NCBI RefSeq assembly: GCF_015476655.1
Contig: NZ_JABFHF010000025.1
Coordinates: forward strand, 22,860-86,859
Length of the DNA: 64,000 nt
Reading direction: 5' to 3'
From: Aquiflexum lacus
GTDB taxonomy: Bacteria; Bacteroidota; Bacteroidia; Cytophagales; Cyclobacteriaceae
Under the pieces are notes generated by a model. The model was not told the origin of the DNA and did not search any database. It saw only the letters and a list, made by a program, of their open reading frames with translations. Positions 51,075-60,400 of this stretch are shown piece after piece (the first letter of the stretch is position 1; every line of letters starts with the position of its first letter). Both the position numbers and the translations under genes were made by a program.

Positions 51075-51380
51075 AAATTTTTGGTTGTTAAAATTGAACT
51101 TTTATTTTGAAAAACTTTTGTGATATATCTTTCAAAACTCTTCCAAACAGAATTTTATTTCATTTTTAGAATCTTCTAAATCACAATAATTCCTTAAAAG
51201 CAATAACCATTCCGATAGGGGGAAATATTATTCTAAATTACCTCAATAGTCTAAATTCCTTAGATAGGTTAAAATGAGACTTAGAAAAAGCATAGTTAAA
51301 ATAAAAAATGAATATGAGATTGCTATAGTGTCAGGCTCAAAAACCAGAAATAAAATATTATGTCGGAGGAGGATTAAGGT
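51075..51380. other. Non-coding region upstream of the arg operon
   Basis: About 300 bases, AT-rich, presumably containing the arg promoter on the minus strand. Short open frames here (for example 51274-51459) have no recognisable features. No palindrome strong enough to call an ArgR-type box was found. Confidence 0.5.
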
Positions 51381-51382
51381 GA

Positions 51383-51480
51383 AAGGCAGGGCAAATCAAA
51401 GTGATTTTTTGAATTTGAATGGTTTCGAATGTATTGGAATTTTTAAATGCAGTTCATGATACCAACAATTCGTACAGTAC
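51383..51480 (+). repeat. First copy of a ~97-bp direct repeat (island edge)
   Basis: This segment contains GTGATTTTTTGAATTTGAATGGTTTCGAATGT...TGGAATTTT...GTTCATGAT...CAACAATTCGTACAGTA and matches 51750-51844 at most positions. The two copies flank the tRNA-end fragment and terminator at 51657-51703. Both are non-coding. Such flanking repeats suggest duplication during insertion or excision of an element. Confidence 0.6.
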
Positions 51481-51656
51481 GATATCCAAGATTGCCGCAA
51501 AGGAGTTCGATGAAATGGAATATTGCTTTGAAACGCTATCAAATAGACTTCACCAAGCTGATCAGCTACGCTAGCAGGAGAAATAAAAACAAGATATGAT
51601 GACACCTAATTGCACAAATAATGATTCTTGTATTTGTGAGCTAGCGGAGCTAAAAA

Positions 51657-51684
51657 AAAAGCCAAGCATTTCTGCTTGGCTTTT
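51657..51684 (-). terminator. Strong hairpin terminator beside the tRNA-like fragment
   Basis: AAAAGCCAAGCA (51657-51668) and TGCTTGGCTTTT (51673-51684) form a perfect 12-bp stem with a 4-base loop. On the minus strand it directly follows the tRNA 3'-like sequence and ends in a run of T, the usual order of a tRNA gene and its terminator. Confidence 0.75.
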
Positions 51685-51687
51685 GAG

Positions 51688-51703
51688 TAGCGGGAACAGG
51701 ACT
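51688..51703 (-). other. tRNA 3'-end fragment, candidate att site
   Basis: On the minus strand AGTCCTGTTCCCGCT matches the last bases of a tRNA: the T-arm 3' strand (AGTCCTG) followed by an acceptor end (TTCCCGCT), with the terminator next to it. The rest of the tRNA is missing: the DNA further in is AT-rich. Tyrosine integrases commonly use the 3' end of a tRNA as the attachment core, leaving just such a piece at one end. The tRNA type cannot be fixed; a glycine-like GCGGGAA acceptor would pair. Confidence 0.5.
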
Positions 51704-51749
51704 ATGCTATTTATTTGATTATTAATATTTTATAAATAAAAGAGGACAA

Positions 51750-51844
51750 AAAGGCGGGCAAAAAAAGTGATTTTTTTAATTTGAATGGTTTCGAATGTTT
51801 TGGAATTTTATACGCAATTCATGATTCGAACAATTTGTACAGTA
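51750..51844 (+). repeat. Second copy of the ~97-bp direct repeat
   Basis: AAGGCGGGCAAAAAAAGTGATTTTTTTAATTTGAATGG...TGTACAGTA repeats the 51383-51480 segment with small differences. It is followed by about 300 bases of AT-rich sequence without a gene, up to 52153. Confidence 0.6.
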
Positions 51845-52152
51845 TGAGAAGTACGAGGCGTAAGATAGTCATTATTCTAAAAATGATAAGGTATGGAACC
51901 TTTATTACATCACGACTTACGACAAATGTTTGGAGAGGATGTGATAAGATTGAAATATAGTTATAATCAAGAATAGTCTAGTTTCCTCCATATCCAATTT
52001 GGGAGATAATATTAGAGACTCATAAATGCCAGTAAACATATTTTAATGGCATTTTTGAGTAATTCTACTAAATGCCATTATATTTGTTGTATTGGCAATA
52101 ATAAGTAAATATATAATTTCCCAATAAATTTAAATACTGGCAAAATTGCGTT

Positions 52153-52320
52153 ATGTCTAAAATCATTGACCGTCAAATATCGAAGCATTTTAAAGGCAAA
52201 GGTCATTTCGGTCGAGATACTCTTAGTTCCTTTTTGACTGATTTAGATCCTGAAATTACCGAAAGTGCTTTAACTTGGAGAATACATGATTTGGTCAAAC
52301 GAAAAGTGATCGACACTTAA
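52153..52320 (+). pseudogene. AbiEi/DUF6577-like N-terminal HTH fragment, 55 aa
   Basis: MSKIIDRQISKHFKGKGHFGRDTLSSFLTDLDPEITESALTWRIHDLVKRKVIDT followed by a stop. It resembles the winged-helix N-terminus of AbiEi-type antitoxins and related DUF6577 proteins (IIDxxxxHFKGKxxFxRxxLxxFFxxxEPxxxExTxxWRIxxLxxKxxI). The normal protein continues for over 100 residues, but here it stops after the first domain. It is either a remnant of a type IV TA antitoxin or a stand-alone DNA-binding protein. Confidence 0.5.
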
Positions 52321-52462
52321 AAAATTAAGAGACAAAGCAGCTTTTTTCTATTGGCACTGGACTAATTATATTTAGCTAAGTATTTAGGCTTATTTTGATG
52401 TATAGAATAAATCCACAGAGTTTCAATGATCCGAGCTTAATGAATGTATTTTAAAAATATAA

Positions 52463-52597
52463 AAAGTATTTATGCATGTTTTAAATACGCATATTTTAAA
52501 TCTACATAAAGTATTTATGCGTGTTTTAAATACGTAAATTTTAAATTTATATAAAGTATTTACGCATATTTTAAATACGTAAATTTAAAATTTACAT
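52463..52597 (+). repeat. Three tandem 45-bp AT-rich repeats (iteron- or centromere-like)
   Basis: Units of 45 bp start at 52463, 52508 and 52553, each opening with AAAGTATTTA[TC]GC[AG] and containing TTTTAAATACG. A degenerate fourth unit follows from 52598. Each unit contains a GTATTTA...TAAATAC mini-palindrome. It lies upstream of the MobC-like gene. Such arrays are typical of plasmid or ICE replication origins (iterons), partition sites or oriT regions. Confidence 0.8.
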
Positions 52598-52950
52598 AAT
52601 TTATTTACGTATAATTTATAACTATTTACATTAAAGAATTATAATAATTTAATGTAAATAATTATAAATATTCAACCCCAATTATGATGGGTTTTTTCTG
52701 TTGTAAATCCAAAGTAAAAACCCTCTAAAACATGTGTTATTTTTTTTAAATTTATTACGTAATCAGATTTTTCAAAATGTGTTATTATTTTTTTAGGTTG
52801 TACATGCGAGGTAGAAGAATGTATATACATTCTTAAAAGCCCTGAAAAATTCAGCCCTTTTCCTCGAAATCGTAGGAACGATTTACTTTCCTCCCGTTCG
52901 GTCTGAAAGTCTACTCTCCCTTTGGTCTGTCAGAATAAAAAATCAACAGT

Positions 52951-53375
52951 ATGGAATCAATTCAAAATCAAGACCCAATTACAAAAATGGGGATCAAAAA
53001 CTTAAAGAATCTGAAGTAAAAAGTAAATATTTTAAGATTCGAATTAATCAAAAGGATAAGGAGTTTTTAGATAAATTTAGAAAGGAAAAGCACATTAGAA
53101 ATCTCTCTAAAAACATTATGGACTTAGTGAAAAATCCATATCATAAAATACCAAATATAAAACCAGTAGTCATAGAATATATTTTTAAAAAGGAAGCGAG
53201 TATAAGCTTAGCTCGGATTGGAAATAATATAAATCAAATTGCAAAGAGGCTTAATACACTAGGTGGATCATACACAAGTAAAGAAATTAAAAATGATTTG
53301 GAGGGCATTCAAAGTGAGATGGAATTTCTAAGAAAAATGCTTGGGAAAAAGAAGGACCAAGAAAGTGACTTTTAG
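52951..53375 (+). pseudogene. MobC-like mobilisation protein, frameshifted in a poly-A run
   Basis: From ATG 52951 the frame begins MESIQNQDPITK and is lost at the poly-A tract near 52983-52987. Adding one A restores NGDQKLKESEVKSKYFKIRINQKDKEFLDKFRKEKHIRNLSKNIMDLVKNPYHKIPNIK and the following IEYIFKKEASISLARIGNNINQIAKRLN...EGIQSEMEFLRKMLG to 53375. The last part (SLARIGNNINQIAKRLN) is the MobC/relaxosome signature. So about 141 aa of one gene with a single-base deletion, or a sequencing error. No relaxase gene follows. Confidence 0.75.
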
Positions 53376-53642
53376 ATTTTAGATGAGATCTTACAGAGAA
53401 CATACGCAGTTCAAATTATTGATTTGAATAACGGGCTTTGAGAAATTGAGTTAAATCATTTTGCTACTTGGTCAGTTTATGACTTCCTAATCAACCGGGG
53501 AAATATATGAGGGTTTTGTTCGTCGCTGAATTTAAACATGCGCTTTTCAAGGACTAAAAAAAAGATTCCAATTTGCAAAATCATTGACTATTTGTTGTTT
53601 TTTTCAGTGTTCAGGTCCAAAATCTCCCTGACCATAGGGTTA

Positions 53643-53840
53643 TCACGATAGTTTAATGCACACAAAATAAAGTTTTCTTTTTTTGAATTCCCTTACCAGT
53701 CTTGCTATGAAACATTCCAGGCAAAGTATGCCCTTACCCACACCATACTGTTCCCAGAGTTTATCTGTAACCGCATAAAAATTATTTTTGCCTTTTCGGG
53801 TATTGATGCCGCAGTCTTTGTAAGTGAAATCTCTATCCAT
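53643..53840 (-). CDS. Small cysteine-containing hypothetical protein
   Basis: 65 aa from ATG 53840 (an in-frame TTG lies one codon upstream). MDRDFTYKDCGINTRKGKNNFYAVTDKLWEQYGVGKGILCLECFIARLVREFKK has a CxxC pair (LCLEC) and resembles a small family with a W...G.LCLECL..RLGRxL pattern seen in phage and plasmid proteins. No assigned function. It lies in the AT-rich island, between the MobC-like gene and the four-helix membrane protein. Confidence 0.55.
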   Translation of the reverse strand: MDRDFTYKDCGINTRKGKNNFYAVTDKLWEQYGVGKGILCLECFIARLVREFKKRKLYFVCIKLS

Positions 53841-54050
53841 CAAACCTGAAACAAAAAAAGAAATAAATAGTATTACACACTAAAAATATGTTAAAACACT
53901 ATCAATATGGAATTTAATTTTGAATTTATCATTAAATTTAACAATTTCATGAATATTGTTGATTCAATTATACTGATTTGATTGAGCTTTATTAATGGTT
54001 GATTTTAATGCCTCATTTACTATTTTATTTTACATATCTAAGATTAGAAA

Positions 54051-54713
54051 ATGAATTCAAACACTAAAACACTTTCTGAGTCAATCTCGGTCTTGCTAAG
54101 ATATATTGCCTCTGGATTTATGGGGTTGTTGATTTACATGTTTTTGTTTGAAATCAATATTGATGAAATTAATATTTCAAAAGACTCCTTATTTCTTGTT
54201 ATAACTGCAGCTACTATGGGGTTGATTACCTATTCCATCCATGTCGCATTTTTGGATAACTATTTCTATAATAAGCAGATTAAGAAAATTTTTGTAAAAA
54301 ATTCCTCAAACTCTGACGATGTTGAAAAATGTATGTCAAATTTTAATCCTGAATGGAAACCCGGATCGGAAGTTTCAATTGATGAAATTAGATTTCACCT
54401 ATTTTCTCAATCTTATCTAAGGCAAATTTCTTCCGACAAAAATGTAAGAAAATTACAAAGACTAATGGAAAAGCAACTTTCTCTTTTGACTTTTCTTTAT
54501 TGCACCATTTACCAAATTTTTATTTTGATAATTTACTTTTTCATTCGAACAGTTGTTATTGAAAAAAAATGTTTGTTTTCTGTGGAATTTTTAAATTTTT
54601 GGTTTTCCCTTGCTGCTGTTTTATTCTTGTGGTATTCAGTTTATTGCCTAGATAAAAGAATCTCCCTGAGAGAAATTTGGTTGGTGGCAAATTACTTTCA
54701 AAAAACAGAATAA
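54051..54713 (+). CDS. Membrane protein with four predicted transmembrane helices
   Basis: 220 aa. Helix pairs at residues about 15-35 and 48-68 (SVLLRYIASGFMGLLIYMFLF, LFLVITAATMGLITYSIHVAFL) and about 145-165 and 182-202 (LLTFLYCTIYQIFILIIYFFIRTVVI, FWFSLAAVLFLWYSVYCL). A soluble loop of about 75 residues lies between. I do not recognise the family. It is found in the island upstream of the SF2 helicase. A role as a membrane effector in defence is possible, but only by context. Confidence 0.65.
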   Translation: MNSNTKTLSESISVLLRYIASGFMGLLIYMFLFEINIDEINISKDSLFLVITAATMGLITYSIHVAFLDNYFYNKQIKKIFVKNSSNSDDVEKCMSNFNPEWKPGSEVSIDEIRFHLFSQSYLRQISSDKNVRKLQRLMEKQLSLLTFLYCTIYQIFILIIYFFIRTVVIEKKCLFSVEFLNFWFSLAAVLFLWYSVYCLDKRISLREIWLVANYFQKTE

Positions 54714-54761
54714 GAAATAATCTTTTAAACCCTAAAGCACACACATATGTTTTAACCATAC

Positions 54762-55157
54762 CTACTTCTCCACCAAAAGAGGCTCTACCATTTGAAATAT
54801 CTCTTCGTTCAGTTTGAAAATCCGTTCGTCTACCATTTCTATCTTTTCAGATAATTCATCCAAAATCTCCTGAAGCTGCGGCTGACCACTTTTTGCCTCT
54901 TCTGCCCGTTTAAGAAAAGAGTCATATTCACTTTTCATTTTGAGTTTTAGGATACCTTCGATGTCAGATTCATTTAATATGCCCGCTTCTTTTAATTTTG
55001 AATAGACAGACTGAAGATTGGGGAATTCAGAAAGGATATCCTTCTCAATCTTTGAAGCATCAGACTCTGAAATTTCAATTTTCCTTTGAATAATTTCCTG
55101 TTCAAACTCTACTCTCTGGTTTTTAAGTTTCTCCAGTTCTGATTTACATTTTTGGTA
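54762..55157 (-). pseudogene. In-frame coiled-coil extension after the SF2 helicase stop
   Basis: The 131 codons after the helicase stop (55158-55160) stay open in the same frame to a TAG at 54762-54764: YQKCKSELEKLKNQRVEFEQEIIQRKIEISES...EIEKDILSEF-like, then RIFKLNEEIFQMVEPLLVEK. They are strongly coiled-coil and have no own ATG near the start. The simplest reading is that the helicase once continued and a TAA interrupts it. The alternative is a separate gene with a non-standard start. Confidence 0.65.
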
Positions 55158-56984
55158 TTACATATATTGGGATTCTGCAGACTCAAATTGAAGCGGGTGA
55201 AGCAATTTGAGGACTTTCATAACTTCTTCATCACTGTATCCAATAGCATGTATTTGTCTGTATCTCGATTTAAGGCCCTGGTCTAGGAAGTGGTGAAAAC
55301 TGATTTCAAAATTTTCCTTATACTGCTTTTCTGGGTCTGCTTCTTCTATCCCCGGATCAAGGATCAGTTCCAGGTTATCATCCTCCTCTTCTAGTTTCCA
55401 CTCTCTCATACCATTACCAAAGCTAGGATTTTCGCTATCCATTATGTCGACAGCATAACCTCTGAAATAGTAATCCCAGTCCCATTCATGATTGAAAATT
55501 CCATTTTCAAGTTGGTTCCCCACATTATCCAGAATGATCCCGTACCCTTTGGATGCATGCGTTCTTGTACACCTGCCAATCTGTTGCAGGTATTTAGACA
55601 GTGATTTTGTAGGTCTTGCCAGTTGTACAAACTCTATGTCAGGGCAATCAAATCCCTCGGAAAAAATATCAACATTACAAAGTACTTTGAAATGCCCTTT
55701 GATGAATCTGGATATAATTTCTTTTCGAATTTCAGGTGGTGTATCACCGTCTATGTGTTCAGCAGGAATCCCTGCATTACAATAGGCCTCCTTGACAAAC
55801 TTGCTGTGCTTCTTTGTCACGCAATAGACCAACCCTTTTTTACCTTCTGCCAATTCCTGGTAGGTCCTCACCAATACATTTCTGCTTTTCTCTGTATCCA
55901 GAAATTCCTCAAGGTCACTTTCTTTGTAATCCCCACCCTTCATGCCCACAAGGGAAAGAAATTTCCGCTTCTCTTTCACGGCATAATATTTTATAGGAGC
56001 CAAAAATCCATCCTCTGTAAATTGACTGATGGAGGGTGTGGTGATCAATGCCTTAAATAAATCCGTGAACCCCTCCCCTGTTAACCTGTATGGTGTTGCA
56101 GTCACTCCCAGGAAATTGGCTTCAGGAAACCTCTTCCAAAGCTCAAGGTAGGTTTCTGCTTTGGCATGATGGGCTTCATCTATGATTACAAGAGAAGGGA
56201 TTCTTGTAAGCTCTCTGTTTTTTAAAGTTTGGATTGACGCAATCTGTATGGGGATTTTAGGCTCTTCTTCATATCCGTTTTTGATGATCCCTGCTTTCAG
56301 TCCAAAATTCTTGGAAAGGGTGTCCCTGATCTGAAGGATAAGTTCCTCTCTGTGGGCCACCAACAAAACCCGTCTAATATCATCCTTTTGCGAGGCAATA
56401 TGAAACTCCCTGACCATGGAGCAAAACAATCTTGTTTTTCCGGTACCCGTTGGCATTTGAAGCAAGACGCTCTTCAGACCTTTTTTCCATTTATCGTAGA
56501 TTTCTACTTTGGCTTTGATCTGATATTGCCTAAGATCGGTGTTGATGTAATAGGGAACGATTGCTTTTCCTAAGTCTACAAATCCGTTAATATCAAATTC
56601 AAGTAAGTTGTTGTGGTTGAAAATCTTTTTGATGGGCAAAGCAATTATTTTACCTATATCCGACTCCACAAAGGGGTAACTGTAATCAGGTCCATTGGGA
56701 ATAGTATGGTTATCACCTGTGAGTCCTTTAAGTCTGATTTCATCTTTAGTGATACTGGAGACCTTGAAATTTCTTGTCTGACCTTCCCTATAGAGATAAT
56801 CCAAGGCCCATTCAGCTTTAATTGTCTTATTATCTGAATTGAGATCTCTTACAAATAATGAAATCTTTGTGTTTTCAGGAACATCAAATTTCTTGGTAGT
56901 CCAATAGTGATTCCCATTTAGGTGCTCTACCCTTGTCGAATTTTGGGAGTGTTTTCTTACAGTAAAAGTCTGGTGGCCTAACAT
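55158..56984 (-). CDS. SF2 DEAD/DEAH-box helicase (SSL2/RecG-like restriction type)
   Basis: 608 aa. The N-terminal ~150 residues are a family-specific domain. Then: motif I LLQMPTGTGKTRLF; motif Ia RRVLLVAHREEL; motif II IIDEAHHA; motif III GVTATPYRLT; the C-terminal RecA domain with VYCVTKKHS, EHIDGDTP, NVDIFSEGFDCPDIEFVQLARPTKSLSKYLQQIGRCTRTH (motif VI) and GIILDNVGN. It is similar to the helicase subunits of type I/III-like restriction and anti-phage systems. No methylase or nuclease is attached. It stops at a TAA with a 131-codon open extension. Confidence 0.88.
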   Translation of the reverse strand: MLGHQTFTVRKHSQNSTRVEHLNGNHYWTTKKFDVPENTKISLFVRDLNSDNKTIKAEWALDYLYREGQTRNFKVSSITKDEIRLKGLTGDNHTIPNGPDYSYPFVESDIGKIIALPIKKIFNHNNLLEFDINGFVDLGKAIVPYYINTDLRQYQIKAKVEIYDKWKKGLKSVLLQMPTGTGKTRLFCSMVREFHIASQKDDIRRVLLVAHREELILQIRDTLSKNFGLKAGIIKNGYEEEPKIPIQIASIQTLKNRELTRIPSLVIIDEAHHAKAETYLELWKRFPEANFLGVTATPYRLTGEGFTDLFKALITTPSISQFTEDGFLAPIKYYAVKEKRKFLSLVGMKGGDYKESDLEEFLDTEKSRNVLVRTYQELAEGKKGLVYCVTKKHSKFVKEAYCNAGIPAEHIDGDTPPEIRKEIISRFIKGHFKVLCNVDIFSEGFDCPDIEFVQLARPTKSLSKYLQQIGRCTRTHASKGYGIILDNVGNQLENGIFNHEWDWDYYFRGYAVDIMDSENPSFGNGMREWKLEEEDDNLELILDPGIEEADPEKQYKENFEISFHHFLDQGLKSRYRQIHAIGYSDEEVMKVLKLLHPLQFESAESQYM

Positions 56985-57442
56985 CAGTAAGTTTTTAAAA
57001 ATTTAATTCCAGAACCTAATATAAGAAGGTTATCATAAAAATGAAATACAAGATGGATAGAATGGATTCTTTGTTGCTAAGGAGTTTATAAAGTTTATAA
57101 AAATACCCTGTTCAGGGGATTTTTTGAGTGGTTTGAAATCGATAGGTTTGGTGAAATTTAAAAAAAGTAAAAGAATTGGAAAAATTAATTACAAAAGTCA
57201 AGCTCATCTTACAAAATTCAAGAAGTTAATTTTGATATTTTCAGGAATATATTCAGGTTTGGAAGCAAAACCCTCTTTAAAGGAAATCCCATTAAAAATA
57301 CTGACTCTATAATTAGGACGTCTTAAACTCCTTAAAAAAACATAAGAGAAAGATGCCAATGCAATAACAGCCTCAGTTTTGAAAAACATTTCTTTTTCGC
57401 CCAATCTCAACATCTTAAAACACTTTAATTTTAACCATGTAA
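56985..57442. other. 458-base gap before the sacsin-like gene
   Basis: AT-rich, presumably containing the promoter of the sacsin/helicase pair. Short overlapping open frames on both strands (57124-57312, 57204-57413) lack motifs and start signals. No palindrome or repeat stood out. The separating distance suggests that the pair is a transcription unit of its own. Confidence 0.5.
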
Positions 57443-60400
57443 ATGATGAGTAAGAAAACTTTTATAAAAAACCTATATAAGGAAAATGCAACTTTCAGTA
57501 CGGAAAGACAGGCGGAAATGGTAGCTAACCTACTTGATACAGTTTCTAGCGATATTTATTCTGAAAGTCAACGATTTGTTTTTGAGTTGATACAAAATGC
57601 TGATGATGCTGCAAAAGACACAAATAATGAAATTCACTTTGACTTTTTGCCGAATTATTTAATTGTATCTCACAACGGCAAGACATTTGACGAAGAAGAT
57701 ATTATCTCCCTAACTGGAGCTGGATCTAGCACTAAACGTGCAGACCCAACGAAAACAGGATATAAAGGAATTGGCTTTAAATCAGTTTTTGGTAAGTCTG
57801 AACATGTAACAATATTTTCAGATGGTTATCAATTTCGCTTTGACAAAGCAATACATAAAACAAAATTACCTTGGCAAATAATTCCTATTTGGACAGAACT
57901 GGTTGATTTGAGTAGTTCTGTCCAAAAATGCATTTCGGAATATAATTATGCTGTTTCTACCATAATAGAAGTAAGAAAGTCTGATGAATTACTAATTGAA
58001 TTAAATGAATTACTTAACAACGGACAAATCCTTTTATTCTTAAGAAAAGTCTCAAAAATTTCGGTATCAAGTAATGGAACTCCAATTTGCTCTATAGAAA
58101 AGAAAATAAAAAGCCAAGATCACTCATTCAATGAGGTTGTTTTATATAACGATGGGAAAGAAATCAGTTCTTGGATCACGAAAACGTTTGAGGAGATTGC
58201 CATACCTGAGGAAACAAAGGTAGAATTAAAACAAGACGGAAAGACACCTGAAAAACTTAAAATAGCTGAATATACTGAGCTATCGTTTGCTGCTAAAATC
58301 GAGAGAGGAAAAATTAAGCCACTTCAAAATGAAGAAAGTTTAATTTTTACCTACTTACCTACCAAGGTTTTAGACTTTACATTTCCATTTTTACTAAATG
58401 GAAGTTTCCTTACTAATGCAGCAAGAGAGGGACTTCACGAAGATAGGATCTGGAATCAATGGCTTTTTAAATTAACTGCCGAAAAAACAATTGAATGGTT
58501 AGAAATACTTGCCAATAGCAAATTCAAGTTACAACTACTTCAGTTATTACCTTCAAAATATTTGATTAATTTCAATGAATTAAAAGCTTCCTTTGATGTT
58601 TCATTGGAAAATGCCATAATTCATAAAGCATTTGTCCCATCTAAAAATTCAACCTTAAAAAGGATAGCTGACATAATAGTTGATAGAACTGGCCTTTCAG
58701 AATTAAATTTTATTTCTCAAGAAACTGTAATTGAATTTATAAATCAAAATGAGAAAACTAGTTACACAAAAGATTCATTCATCGATTCAAAGCTTCAACG
58801 TTTAGATAAGTTAAGAATGTTTGGGGCAAAGTTTTTTGAACCGGACAATCTTGAGTCATTTTTCCTTTCGGATATATTCAAGAGTAAACACCAACCTCCA
58901 GAGAATTTTTATTTGATAGAGTATTTTCACGATAAGGTAGTGAAAAATGATTCCAGAGAATGGAACGAAAAGCTAAAATCAATTCCATTCATTTATGCCA
59001 AGGGTAAAAAGTTGAAAAGCCCACAAACGGTTTGCTTTCCTTCGATATCTTTTGAGACAGAATTTGGGGAAGGAGTCTCCGTGATTCATAGTGAAGTTTA
59101 TCCAAAAATTGATAAAAATAGTAAAATTAGAGGATGGCTTGAACAATTAGGGGTTAAAGAACCATCAGATACTGCTTATCTAGAAAATGAAATTATCGGC
59201 AATATTGACACTTGCATTGATAAAACAAACTATCTAAAAATTACAAGATATATTTTTAATCAACATAAGAAAGGTGCATTAAGCGAATGGCATTACGCTC
59301 AACTGCAAAACCTAAAACTCTATACAACAACTAATGGATTTTTCCCTGCAAACGAATGCTATCTTTCAGATTTCTATGAACCCTCTCTCAAAATAGAAAA
59401 AATTAATGAGGCAGGGAAATACGTCTCTACAACTTATAAACTATTTGATGATTATACGAGTGAATGGAAGACCTTATTTCTTAAGATAGGAGTAAGTGAA
59501 AACATTTCGATAATCCATTTAAATACAAGTATTAATAAAGTAAATGGGATTGAAAGGAGTTATTTTGTTGAAGTAGGTAACGAAGCAAAACAGGGGCATA
59601 GTTATCCTCACCTATTAGGTTCATCTAATCCAATTTATTTAGACAAGATACGGTATTCAGAATTTGCGAAAGAATATAAATTCTCAAAACTTTTTTGGCA
59701 ACAAGCATTTAAAACAGTTCAACCATCTACAGTACCAAATTATGCTTATATGCCTTGGGGATACTATGGAAGTAAGCATCCTGTTAAGAACTATTTTCAA
59801 TGGTGTATTGAGAATTCAAGCATATTCCCTTCAACAGACAGAGAATGTCGTAAAGCAAAAGACCTTTTTGTAAATGATAAAGATATAATTGAGATTGCTG
59901 GAAGACATCTGGCCGTTTTAGATTATGATGAACCATTATCAGATAATTGGAGAAGAATTCTACCCTTAAAAGAAAAACTAGAGTTAGATGATTATTTACT
60001 CATTCTTAAAAATATTGCTCAACAAACTGAAGAAGGTGAAGTAATAAGAAAGTACAATACAAAGACAATTGGGTCTATTTATAACAGAATTGCTTCTCAA
60101 TTAAAAAATTATTCTAAAGAAAAGAAGGAGGCAATTTTCCAATGGGCAAGTGAAAACAAATTACTTTCTGTCAACGGGAGATTTGAGAATACAAACGAGC
60201 TTAAGTGGATAAAAATAGATGGATTTAACAATGAATCGGAAAGGCTGAAAATTATTTATATTCCTGATAATTGCGAAACAAATTCGGAAGCATTTGAAAG
60301 CCTCATCGCATTATTTAATGTTCAAATAATTGACGAGTTCATTCCTACTTTTGAGAAAGCTGAAAAGCTTGATGTCCTTAAAAATAAACTTTTTGAAATT

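Noticed and set aside
51274..51459. 61-codon basic open frame between the arg operon and the island edge
   Set aside because: It runs into the ~97-bp repeat copy, has no motif, and its composition looks non-coding.
52463..52597. Possible CRISPR array
   Set aside because: The 45-bp units are contiguous with no unique spacers, so this is a tandem repeat and not CRISPR.
57124..57413. Overlapping short frames on both strands before the sacsin-like gene
   Set aside because: No domain, no clear start and mutual overlap suggest random open frames in AT-rich DNA.
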